The notes below the pieces were generated by a model. It was given only the letters and a program-made list of their open reading frames with translations. It was not told the DNA's origin and did no database searches. The translations under genes were made by a program, and so were the position numbers. A stretch of DNA of 31,211 nt from Rhizophlyctis rosea (lineage: Eukaryota; Chytridiomycota; Chytridiomycetes; Rhizophlyctidales; Rhizophlyctidaceae), in NCBI GenBank assembly GCA_027596075.1, contig JADGJC010000356.1, positions 1,974-33,184 of the forward strand, read 5' to 3'. Positions 19,863 to 29,500 of the stretch are shown here, piece after piece (position 1 is the first letter of the stretch; every line of letters starts with the position of its first letter).

Positions 19863-22800
19863 ATGAAAACAGCTTTGACCATCATTTGTCTAGCAGGCTG
19901 CCTCGTGCTACAGACCGCCTTCGCTGCATCTAATATCCAAAACACTAAAGATAGCAATGACGACTTACTCCATGTCCACGTTGTCCCGGTACGGAACACC
20001 AGCCATCGCCAAATGGTGCTTTCCTCACTCCCTGCTGATTCGTATGATAGTCTCTACAAAAGGACGAGGGAATATACGGATCCTACGCACTTACAGCAGC
20101 AGTCACCGCATTGCTCCGGAACCCTTCCCGCCGCTTCGTTTGGCCTGGTGTTCTCTCTCTGTCGTGGTGGTGGGAAAAGAAGGATAACACTCTAAAGGAA
20201 GGATTTCAGTCTCTACTCAATGAAGGGAGATTCGAGGTTGCCACCTCCTTGCGGATGGATGAATCCTTTCCATTCCATGTTCAAACTCGGCGCTTGACTG
20301 ACGACATCAGTTGGTTGCACCAGAACCTGAACATCACACCCCGACATGCCTGGTTGCGATCCCTTCATAGCCATCAGAGATCCGTTCCTTCGATATTGAG
20401 TGTGACAGGCCACGATAGAATCGTTATGGATTGGAATCAGGCTTATGACACAATTCCCATAAGGAAAGAGGAGGAGCGAGAGTTTCGGTGGTCGCCAATG
20501 GTTCATACGAACGAAGAGGCGAAGCGGTGGTTTGACGATGAGTACATCAAGTGGAACGAAAGGGCGGGGATGCGAGGCCCATTAACGCATATTCTTGGAA
20601 GTGAGGAGCACGGAATCAATCAAACATGTGGTAAGTCTGCGACGTCCTGGACGGCCATAACCCGCTTGCTCTCATATATAATATTCGCAGGACCGGATCT
20701 ATGTCAACTATTCGACAAGACACTCGATTCAGCAGTAACACCCATTGACAACTTCGCAATTCGCCACGCCGCTGAATCCTTCGTACACCGGTACAAAACC
20801 AACGCCGCTCTCATCAAACACAATCACCTCCTCGTCCATCTGGGCGGTGAACTTCCCTATCCAGGAGCCATACAGGTGAATGAAACCATTACACTCTTTG
20901 AAAACTACGAGCGGATTTTCGAGTATATCAATCAGCGGACAAGCGAGTCGGGAGTGGCTGTGAAATGGAGCACTTTGAGCGAGTACTTTGATGAGGTGGA
21001 AGAGTGGGAGCGCCATGTTCAGGAGTCGAATGGAAGCGGAGGTGGGCTGAAGTCGTATGGCGGGGACTTAGCCCACCCACTTGATGATGACGACCATTAT
21101 TGGACTGGGTAAGCGATATGGCATAATTCCCAAAATTCAACTTTGATCCTGAGCTAACACAAACGCTCATTCTCCTTGCCTGAACATCATCAAAAAAAAG
21201 GTACAAAAAAGACAACTGGTACGAAACCCACGCCAGCAAACTCCCCACCCTAGACCTCCACGAACTCCTCATGTCCCTGTACATCCTCATCGACACTCCC
21301 AACTCCCACCCAAGCTACCACATGAAAGAGCTCGCCAGATCCCAACGATCGTGCCGCGACGTCATTGACGAAAATGAAAGCTCTTCCTGGATATGCGGAG
21401 GTGTATTTTCGCAAATTATCGACACGTTGATGTCGCGAATAGTGAGTCCCCATCAGAGCTTCAGTCAGATATCCTCCAACGCGGTGTACGTCGGACGGGA
21501 CGAGAGTAAGGTTTTGGGGGTTTGGAATTCTGGGGATGTAGAAAGGGTTGAGGTTGTGCAGTTTGCTGTTTTGACGAGGATGGGGGAGGGGTGGGTTGGT
21601 GCGGTTGATGTTGAGGTTTGGGATGGGGAGGGGGAGAGGGTTGTGGTGCAGGTAATTCCGGAGTTCGGCAATGATGGGAAGGTGCAGGAGGATAGGGTTG
21701 GAGTTGTGTTTGAGGCGAGGGTTCCGCCGATTGGGATGGCGTTTTATGGGTTTAGGGTGGTTGAGATGGCAGGAAAGGGACAGTCGACTGTGACATTATG
21801 GAAAGAATGGGATTGGAAACGCTATGTTCCGGGATTGGATGACGCTCTCACTTTAAACGGAGGGGCCGTGATGAAGAAAAACCTCCACCGTGATAAGATG
21901 CCCGTATTGTCTAACCCCGCATACGACTTGCATTTCACTCAATCCGGATGGCCGAAAACTCTCACTGTCAAGCCCTCCATACCGCCAGCAACATCAACGA
22001 CCATCCCCTTTTCACTCGAACCCCGCATCTACAACACAACAAACATGAACCCAAAAATATTCAAACCAGTCCATCCACCCACCCGGGAGACATTCTACCC
22101 TCCCGCCTGCAAGATAAGCAAAGTCTGGCAAATCACCGGTCAGATCCTCAACAGAGTAGTCGTCCACTACACCAACTGTCCAATTCCCACCGTAACATAC
22201 ACGTTGCACAAATCGGATAATCTCGACTTGGACATTCAACACGCAGTCAATATGGACAACACCTACAAGTCAACTCAGCTAGTTTGGGAATTGGAAGTCC
22301 CAACCTCAGAAGAAGATACAGAAATCCTAACCGACGTAAACGCAAGTCCCTTCTTCGTCCCACATACGGACGTACCCTACCCAAAAGAACGAATCGGCAA
22401 AGCCTTCCACCCCTTCACCAGTCTAGCTATCATTCCCATATCCCCTCCCTCCGACACACCACCCCCCAACGCCCACCTCCTCCTCCGCAACATGGGCATC
22501 CCCTCCCACATAGCCCATTTCCACAACCGCACACAATGGATGATCGAAAAAGTCCCCGACGACAAAATATACCCCGGCAGGAGAGGGTGGCGCCATTTTC
22601 GGATGCGGATTGAAGGGGGTGAGGATGCCGCGAAGGGGGCAAAATCGTGGCGGAAAGAGTATTGGGACTCAACAAAACCGCTGCATTTGTTTAATGGCTG
22701 GCATACAAAGGATCATGTCCCGACGCCGAGGGCGGTATCTTTCTGGAAAGGTCGTTGTCAGCGCCAAAGTCCATCGACAAACCACGAACATGATGAGAGC

Positions 22801-23220
22801 GAAAGTGTGCACCTCATATCACTCAGACCTCGGACGATATCGACTGGTGACGCTGAAGGAGAACCACCAATTGAAGTAGAAATGGTGCTTGAATCCTCGT
22901 CACCAAACGTCAACTGGACGCGGGTTGTTTACGAATCTAACAAACTCCCGAAGTGGCCGGGATGGGAAGTAAGGGAGGTTGTAGGACTTGATAGGCGCAA
23001 AGAGACGTTGGCAAGAGGGGGATTGACTATGACGATGGTGGTGTTGCGACGTGCGGAGAAGGAAGATAGAGTTTCTGTTGGTGACTTTGAGTACGGTTTT
23101 GGTGAGGGTCAGGGGTTGCGGGATGGAGGAAGTAAGCTGGGTGGAGTTGGTGGGAGGTCGGACGGGAGTGTGGAGGGGCAGGTGAAGGTGAAGGACGTGC
23201 CGGATCGAGATGAGCTTTAG
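19863..23220 (+). CDS. GH38 alpha-mannosidase-II-like protein, probable ER-lumen pseudoenzyme, four exons
   Basis: Exons 19863-19988, 20051-20630, 20691-21108 and 21201-23220 give 1047 aa. The ATG is the first in frame and starts a signal peptide (1-21, ending TAFA). GH38 landmarks of the Golgi mannosidase II branch follow: LHVHVVP (37-42), LLRNPSRRFVW (63-73), an NITPRHAW segment (135-143), TCGPD (234-238), the NYERIFEYIN / TLSEYFDEV block (about 307-338), DDHYWTGY (369-376) and the late beta domain. Catalytic positions are altered: H-x-D is Q45-K-D47, the nucleophile Asp is S146, the acid/base Asp is E289 and the HHD of HHDAITGT is V429-I430-D431. Only one of four zinc ligands (D47) appears kept, so mannosidase activity is unlikely. 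The protein ends RDEL (1044-1047), an ER-retrieval-type signal. Inference: a glycan-binding or folding/ERAD role in the ER lumen. Length is close to the family's usual ~1100 aa. Confidence 0.85.
19989..20050 (+). other. Intron 1 of the GH38-like gene (62 nt)
   Basis: GTACGG..GATAG, phase 0, with CTGAT near the 3' end. Without splicing the frame ends at 20195; with it, VHVVP joins to SLQKDEG and then LLRNPSRRFVW, which is the GH38 order. Confidence 0.8.
20631..20690 (+). other. Intron 2 of the GH38-like gene (60 nt)
   Basis: GTAAGT..TTCGCAG, phase 1. It is a multiple of three and stop-free, so it hides in an open frame. Splicing creates TCGPD, which matches the same motif in Golgi-type GH38 proteins. 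Confidence 0.85.
21109..21200 (+). other. Intron 3 of the GH38-like gene (92 nt)
   Basis: GTAAGC..AAAAAAAAG, phase 2. It joins HYWTG to YKKDNWYE, matching the HYWSGYF region of the family. GAGCTAAC is a good branch-site candidate. Confidence 0.85.
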
Positions 23221-23242
23221 ATGATCCAAAGAACAGAGAAGG

Positions 23243-23248
23243 AATAAA
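23243..23248 (+). terminator. Poly(A) signal AATAAA of the GH38-like gene
   Basis: AATAAA 23 bp after the TAG at 23218-23220. Confidence 0.55.
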
Positions 23249-25042
23249 GTTGTGGAAGGTACCAAATCTCATTCGGACGACGAGGCGCTCGAATTGCAGA
23301 GTGAATGTGAAGCCATATTATTCTGCCATTCTGGCTTAGCCTTCCCCGTCCTAAGAGCAGAAATGAGCTCTAGGCATCTGTGATGAGATGGTAACTTCAT
23401 CATTTTTGCGTGTCTTGCTTGATTGTCCTTGTTCAAAGTTTGTTACCTGGTGGACACGACTGTCAAAACATGGAGCATTGTGCCGGCTCGCCTGATGGAT
23501 TCCCTCCTGCCCAGATCTGGACGGGCATGCACCGCTTTGGAGGGCAAAAAGTATCGGACCGAAGCAGAAACACACCCAGTTCCAGGACATCTGTTAGTCT
23601 TTGGCATATGGACCTATGAGAAGGCCGATGTAGCTCACATAGGATTGAGCAGGATGGGATGATTCTCTCGGTGCATTATTTGGGATTTTCCGAAGTTGAG
23701 AACCGGCAGGTGTGACACCACGGTGGTTAACAAAATGTGACTGAGGCTCAGAGGAAAGTGATATGCATCCTTCCACCCCCTTCGTCCGCGCTTTGCATAC
23801 TTTTTGCGGTCATCAAGACCGCAGAATATCTGAAATTGGGATAAAAGAAGAGCCACCTTGCCTTCATGAGATAATGGCCAAAGGTCGACAGATTCGAGGA
23901 GCTCGACACTGATTCATTCAATTGGCCTTTTCACAGGTGCTCATGCGAGGCTCGGCGAGTTCGGCAATCCGCAGTCCGGCAATGTTCATCGGAGTATCAG
24001 GTGCAGTTTGGAAACCGCTTTATTCAAGGCGCCTCGTTGTAGATGAGGGTTGTGGCTTCATTGCAAAACTTCATTCGCGCAAGTACGGTGGAATGTGGGG
24101 TGCAGATAGGGGACTCCAGATGATGATGACGTCCATTCCAGTGTCAGCCTTTCACAAAGGTTAAAACTGGCCAAAACAGTAAGAACGTGACAAAGTGTGC
24201 AAGCACTGAATATGGTGCATCGGATCATCAGCCAATGACATGATTTCATGGAAATGACAGCAAAATCGGTCCTATTCTTCGTAAATGCCCAAAAGCCGGA
24301 GGGTTAGATAAGGCATGAGTCACAAGGTCCAAGTGAATCACGTACTTCATTTGACCCCATAACTCGGCGGTTTTGCGAGCCAATTTTTTGGTGTGACCAA
24401 GAAGAGTAGTTGCACAACCGCCATCCTCATACATGTTCGTTCAGCTTCTGTTGCAGTGAAGTTAGACGTGTCTCAAATGCCGACGAAGTTGAAGCTCCTG
24501 ACCATGCAATGAGACGGGTGGCAATCATGAAATTGCAAAGTTGATTTTGTTGATTCATCTGTTCGCGTTGTGCAATCTTTTTCCCTTCCAAGTTGTTATT
24601 CATGATGCTTCATCGCATATGTCAACGTTGAGCATTCTGGGCCAATTGGGCTTGAGGGAGATGAGTGCTCGCGCCGCTCGCCATTGACTCAACCCTCATG
24701 TGAGATTGCTTATACACAATCGTTCAGGCTCATCTAATCGGCATGAAAGGGCGTGACCAACCTCGCCCTGTTCATTTCTTCCCTTCCTTGCATGTTATTC
24801 TTTTTGAACGAATTGAACCGTCTGATATTCTTGGAACAAAAGATCTTCCAAATACTGCTTGAAATGGGCCTTACCGTAAAGCGAGATATCTCAAAAGCTT
24901 TACGATGAACGTTGGATGCCTTCTCCTGCTATGTAACTTGCTTGTTATTTCATAACAACATAACGGCCTGGAAGCCATATTTAGATAATTTTGAACACAT
25001 GATACAATTCCGTTCGACGGGACACGTCATGATTATGTACAT
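23249..25042. other. Intergenic; nothing recognised
   Basis: Lies between the convergent ends of the GH38-like gene and the lactonase gene. Only ORFs under about 80 codons on both strands, none with features. No repeat was noticed. Confidence 0.5.
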
Positions 25043-26480
25043 CTAGTAGAACCTATCACTAATTTGAATCATAGCCGGATCCACAACACCCATCACACTC
25101 TCATCATATGCAAGTCTTCTATCACTACCCACTCTGAAAATAACGACGGAACTCGTTCCAAGACATCCAGCAAGGTAATACCCATCACCCGTCAGGACAC
25201 CTTCACGAGCAACTTTCCCACCACCTAACGATTTATCTTGAACCTTCGCCACATCCCCACTCTTCGCGTCAATTTCGAAAACGCTGATGGTGTCGGTACC
25301 TTTTTGGGTGGTGTAGAGGTAAGAGCCCGTGGTGTCGATGGTGATGGAGGACGCGCCGCCGCCGTATGTGGAGTTTAGAGCGTCGGAGATTGCGGGCGTC
25401 AATAGTGAGGCGAGGTTGGAGGGGAGGGTGGAGACGGTGTAGGGTCGGGGAGTCAGGAGACCGGTGGATGGAGAGTAATCCAATACAAAGACCGCGCGAG
25501 CGAGCTCCGCAATCAGATACGCTATGTTTTTGGTTGAGTGCCATACAAGATGACGAGGGCCCGTTCCCGGAGGGAAGGTGACAGACGGTGTTGCGAGAGC
25601 GGTGTATGCTCCGGTGATAAGATCGTAGGAGTGAGCCCAGATCTTGTCGGAGCCGCGGTCGGGTGAGTAGACGTATCTTCCGTCTTTTGAGAAAACAATT
25701 TCGTGGATGTGGGAGGAGAGTTGGCGGGAGGCCGTGTTGGAGTTTGTGCCGGGGCCGGAGCCTTGGTACTTTATACGAATCGTCAGGCATCGCGTTTACT
25801 CTCCGGGCTTGGGATGCACTGGACTTACTTGATGAACATGAGCAGGAACACCTGCGACGGAACCATCCTGATTCATTGCATAAACCAGCACCTGTCCACT
25901 GTTGTAGAGCGCAGCGGAGATGAAGCGTCCCGCCTTGTCGAGTGCAAGATGAACAGCACCGGATGGGAAGATGGTGGTGGGGAAGACGACATTACTGAAT
26001 TTGACCAAGTCTCCGTTGGAGGCGACGTCGTAGGATATGATAGAATAGGTTCCATCTGGGGCATTTTGTTCTTTGGTGATGCAAAGCAAAAGAGATGGTT
26101 GTCAGCAGATGTTGACAGGAAGTATGGAGATGTAGATGTCCGACCGATCATTTGCTGCGTAAAGTTTTGACTTGTTCTTGTTGAACTGGAGCCGAGAGGC
26201 GCCATTCGTGCCTGAGTAGTTCGCATAAGGGATAAGATCCGGAATGGACGGGTCCCTATTTTCAAGTCAAGAGAGCACGTTATTGGAAAACTCAAAGGCG
26301 TCAATACTCGCAATTTTCAGACCGCAGCACACACCAAGCATACGCGGCTACATTCGAGTTTGGAACCGCTTCCCAGTTCGTACCGGAAATGTAAGCAAGT
26401 TGATGACGAGTGGTTGGGGCTGCAGTAACGCCCGAGACTGTCAAGATCAATGTGCCGAAGATGAGTTCAGAGAGCTTCAT
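25043..26480 (-). CDS. Secreted seven-bladed-propeller lactonase / carboxymuconate-cyclase-like protein, with one in-frame TGA
   Basis: Exons 26480-26335, 26255-25829 and 25768-25043. Conceptual length is 432 codons including one internal TGA at 26102-26104. An N-terminal signal peptide (1-20, ending VTA) is followed by repeated blade-type strands: SKLYAANDRSD, GTYSIISYDV, SGQVLVYAMNQDG, SHIHEIVFSKDGRYVYSPDRG, GTGPRHLVWH, GSYLYTTQKGTDTISVFEID. These, especially the HIHE and GPRHL segments, are typical of the lactonase family related to 6-phosphogluconolactonase and 3-carboxymuconate cyclase. Substrate is unknown; the signal peptide implies an extracellular or vesicular role, unlike the cytosolic pathway enzymes. 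The frame is identical on both sides of the TGA, and no GT-AG pair in the right phase removes it. It is a recent pseudogene, a sequence error, an unusual splice or readthrough. Total length fits the family. Confidence 0.8.
25769..25828 (-). other. Intron 2 of the lactonase gene (60 nt)
   Basis: GTAAGT..ATAAAG, phase 0, containing an in-frame TAA. It joins ..PAHVHQ to YQGSGPG.. in the family-conserved frame. The acceptor is AAG. Confidence 0.85.
26256..26334 (-). other. Intron 1 of the lactonase gene (79 nt)
   Basis: GTGTGT..AAATAG, phase 2, with CTTGAC near the 3' end. It joins ..NSNVAAYA-W to DPSIPDLIPY. Unspliced, the frame ends in TGA within the intron. Confidence 0.75.
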
Positions 26481-26568
26481 CGTTGTCGAAAGGGAAATGT
26501 CGATAGAAGGAAATTACTGAGCTACTGTAGGGATGATATGCACAGGGAACGGACAAACACTGGCGGGC

Positions 26569-26576
26569 TATTTATA
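26569..26576 (-). promoter_or_regulatory. TATA box (TATAAATA) of the lactonase gene
   Basis: TATAAATA on the minus strand, 89 nt upstream of the ATG at 26480. It is the same octamer as that of the deacetylase gene. Confidence 0.6.
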
Positions 26577-29500
26577 CAAATCATTTCAAAGAGCGGTCTT
26601 ACTTCCAATGAAATTTGACGTTTCTCTACATTTCCTTTTTGCAGTGGTGATTGCTGATGCCTTGATAAGTTGCTACATGTATTACCTCTAGTGAACGTGG
26701 GAGCTTGTAATCCGTCAAAACTATTCTCACTCCTCGAATACTGGAGCGGTCCAATCTTTGCGATCGGACTGCGGTGCAAAGATCTCGGCCGTTCTGACCA
26801 AAAGCCTCACATTTCTGCTAATCCTCCACAAGGAATACATGGCATAAGACGAGACTGGCATGGGATACAACGACATCTGCACAAATTGTGAAACGTGCGG
26901 TATTGTATTTCCCCGTTTTCAAGGGTTGTCTGGGGTGGTTTGTGCACAAAAGGCTTGTATGCCATCCGCGTTGATGCTAGTAGAACTGTCATTACCAAGG
27001 CATTGTGCGATGGGCATCCCAGAAGGCCGTTATACAAACCTGTCAATTTCCATTGTAGTCATTGTCTTTCAGCGTTTTCAAGACACAGAGCTCTGGGCTT
27101 TGGGGAGATGGTGTATGGGATTTCGTAAGCCGGTGTGGCGACGGTGTCCCCAAGTCGGGCGCGCCCGGAAGGGTCTGGACCCTCCCCCGTGATGCATTAC
27201 ATAACTCACAAGTGGTAGGCATGAAAAACTCCGCATAGCATAGGATTCAACAATGGAGCAAAGAAGCCAACTCCTTTAAGTGAATACCATTATCGCTGGC
27301 GATCATTTGCGACGGTGAGCAAGTTCCAATGCGGCCAATCGAAAACCCACCACCCACGGGATAGCTCGTTTAGCTAATAGCCAGACATCTTCATCAGCGC
27401 GTCTTCGTTGTGCGAACATATTCCACTGACATTCAGTCATCGGTACCAGAGGTGGCTTTAAGTGGAGTGACCCTCAGATGAAGTACCATCGCTTTTAGAT
27501 GATGAGTGATAGTTCACCATCTCACCCGTATTAGGCCGGGTTCCGTTCGCCTGATGGAGGTCACTAGTGCGGAAGGACGATGTATGAGTTTCTACAAAAT
27601 AACAAAAAGAAATCCGTTACATTGGTCCAGAACAAGGGGAAAAAAGATGTCTTGCGATACACCGCTCGATCAGGACCGGTGCCGACCTTTGATTTACAAT
27701 TGGACACAGCCATCTTCTTCCGCGTATGCGGAAATGCATCAAGAAGAACGTCATGTGTCATTTGAAGACCATGTTCTATATCTGACAAGCACAGAAAAAA
27801 AAGAGCGATACTTTATGCTCATAAGTACAGAGATGAGGGGGATGCTGAGATCGTCTTTCATCGCTGTATCGTGAGTTTGGTTCAAATAACCTCATCATGT
27901 ACCTGACCAATACGACGCATCTCTTTTTGCACCAATGGTTGACCAGCAACGTGTATAAGACAAACTAAGGCGGAAAACTCTCGCAGATTCCACCTTATGA
28001 CTTCATGACGCCATACCCCCATATTCAGCACGACAACTTAGATGGAGGATACCCATCTATGTCCCAGTTCAAACCAACCAGCGCATTCCCTGAATTGAGG
28101 ACTTCCATGAAAGCGGATGAACTCAAAAATGAAATCAAAGGTGGGTGTAATGACAATGACATCTATACTCCAACCACAAGAATGCGGCTATCTTGTCTTT
28201 TCTTTTCGGTCCGACCAGACATTGGACAGTATGCTTGCTAACCCCTTACGTGCGAACAGCAGCAACCTGAATCTGTCCACGGACTCGTAATGTGGCAAAA
28301 AAGAACACAAAGGTAGAGAAGTTTTCAATAACTCGGCGATGGAATTCGATTCAATTCATAACCGCAGAACTTGGTTACCTGCCTGTGATCGGCAATGCGA
28401 TCATGATAATGGGACGCCTGAAGGAGAGTGGATTGGTGAAAAATAAGGAATGAGATCTGGGACAGCAACATTTACGTCGAAGTCTGTGATACCTTAAAGT
28501 GCAAACATAACAGTAACTCATGTAGTGGAAGGGAATGTAGAAAATGAGGCGGAAGACGATGATTGAGATAAAGATGAGGAATTGGTGTATGCGGAACCTG
28601 AACCAGTACACTTCAACACTTTGTCGGACACATTTCACGGATTGAGACTTGACATGATTGACAACCACTACGAAGTTTGAAGATTGTTCACCGTGGTCAA
28701 CCGCCGAGAAAACTTCATTTCTTGGTATCAAGAATTTTTTCGCACGTGGGTGGGGAAAGATGGCGAAGGACTTGGAGTGGACCGGGGTGGGTGCAGAAGG
28801 GGGATGGGACCTTTCGACAGCGATTGCTTGGTGGTCGGTGGTAGGGAGTTGTGGCGGCCATGCGGAAGGCGGGAGGGCAGTGCCCGTACGCAAGATATTC
28901 ATCGAATTCCTCAGACTTCGGTGTTCGTTGCATTTGTTTGTGTTTGTTGCATTTGTTGATGGGCGAATTGAGTGAATCTGTCCTGGTGAATCCACCTAAC
29001 TGTGTTTTTTGGTTGGATTCGTTGAATTTGTTTTCACTTTCATTGATGAATACTACCAATATATATGAGATAGATGGATGGCAGGGCACTGCAGGTACGC
29101 AAAGAACCGGTCGAATTGGACTTGATATAGGCTTCGTTGCCTTCGTTGCCTTCCATTAGTTTTCGTTCTTCATTGTCTGACTTCTAGTGTCACTGCCTCC
29201 GTCTTTGCCTTTTGCTTGGACTCTAGCACACTTAGGTTCCAAATCGTGACATGGCTTTGATTGATGAATGCGCTTCGCTAGTTTCCTTCCTTTTGTTTCA
29301 TTCAGTCCTAACGTCTGGAGTGTGCAATAATGGAAATGAGGTTGGAACACTGGTCAAGAAGCAGCAAGAGTACAGTGTTCTGAATGGTGAAAAAGGGAGA
29401 TGTTCTCGTAAGTAGATCATACTGTTGGGGAGATCATCTTGCAAACAAATTGGACGAACTGAACGAAACCCTCAGGTTTCGTTGGTTTCATTGCCTGTGG

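Noticed and set aside
26102..26104. Selenocysteine at the lactonase TGA
   Set aside because: The family is not known for selenoproteins and no SECIS-type element was recognised; error or nonsense mutation is simpler.
28375..28995. 206-codon minus-strand ORF with a hydrophobic stretch
   Set aside because: It begins at GTG, has no recognisable family, and overlaps plus-strand ORFs of similar size; not enough for a gene call.
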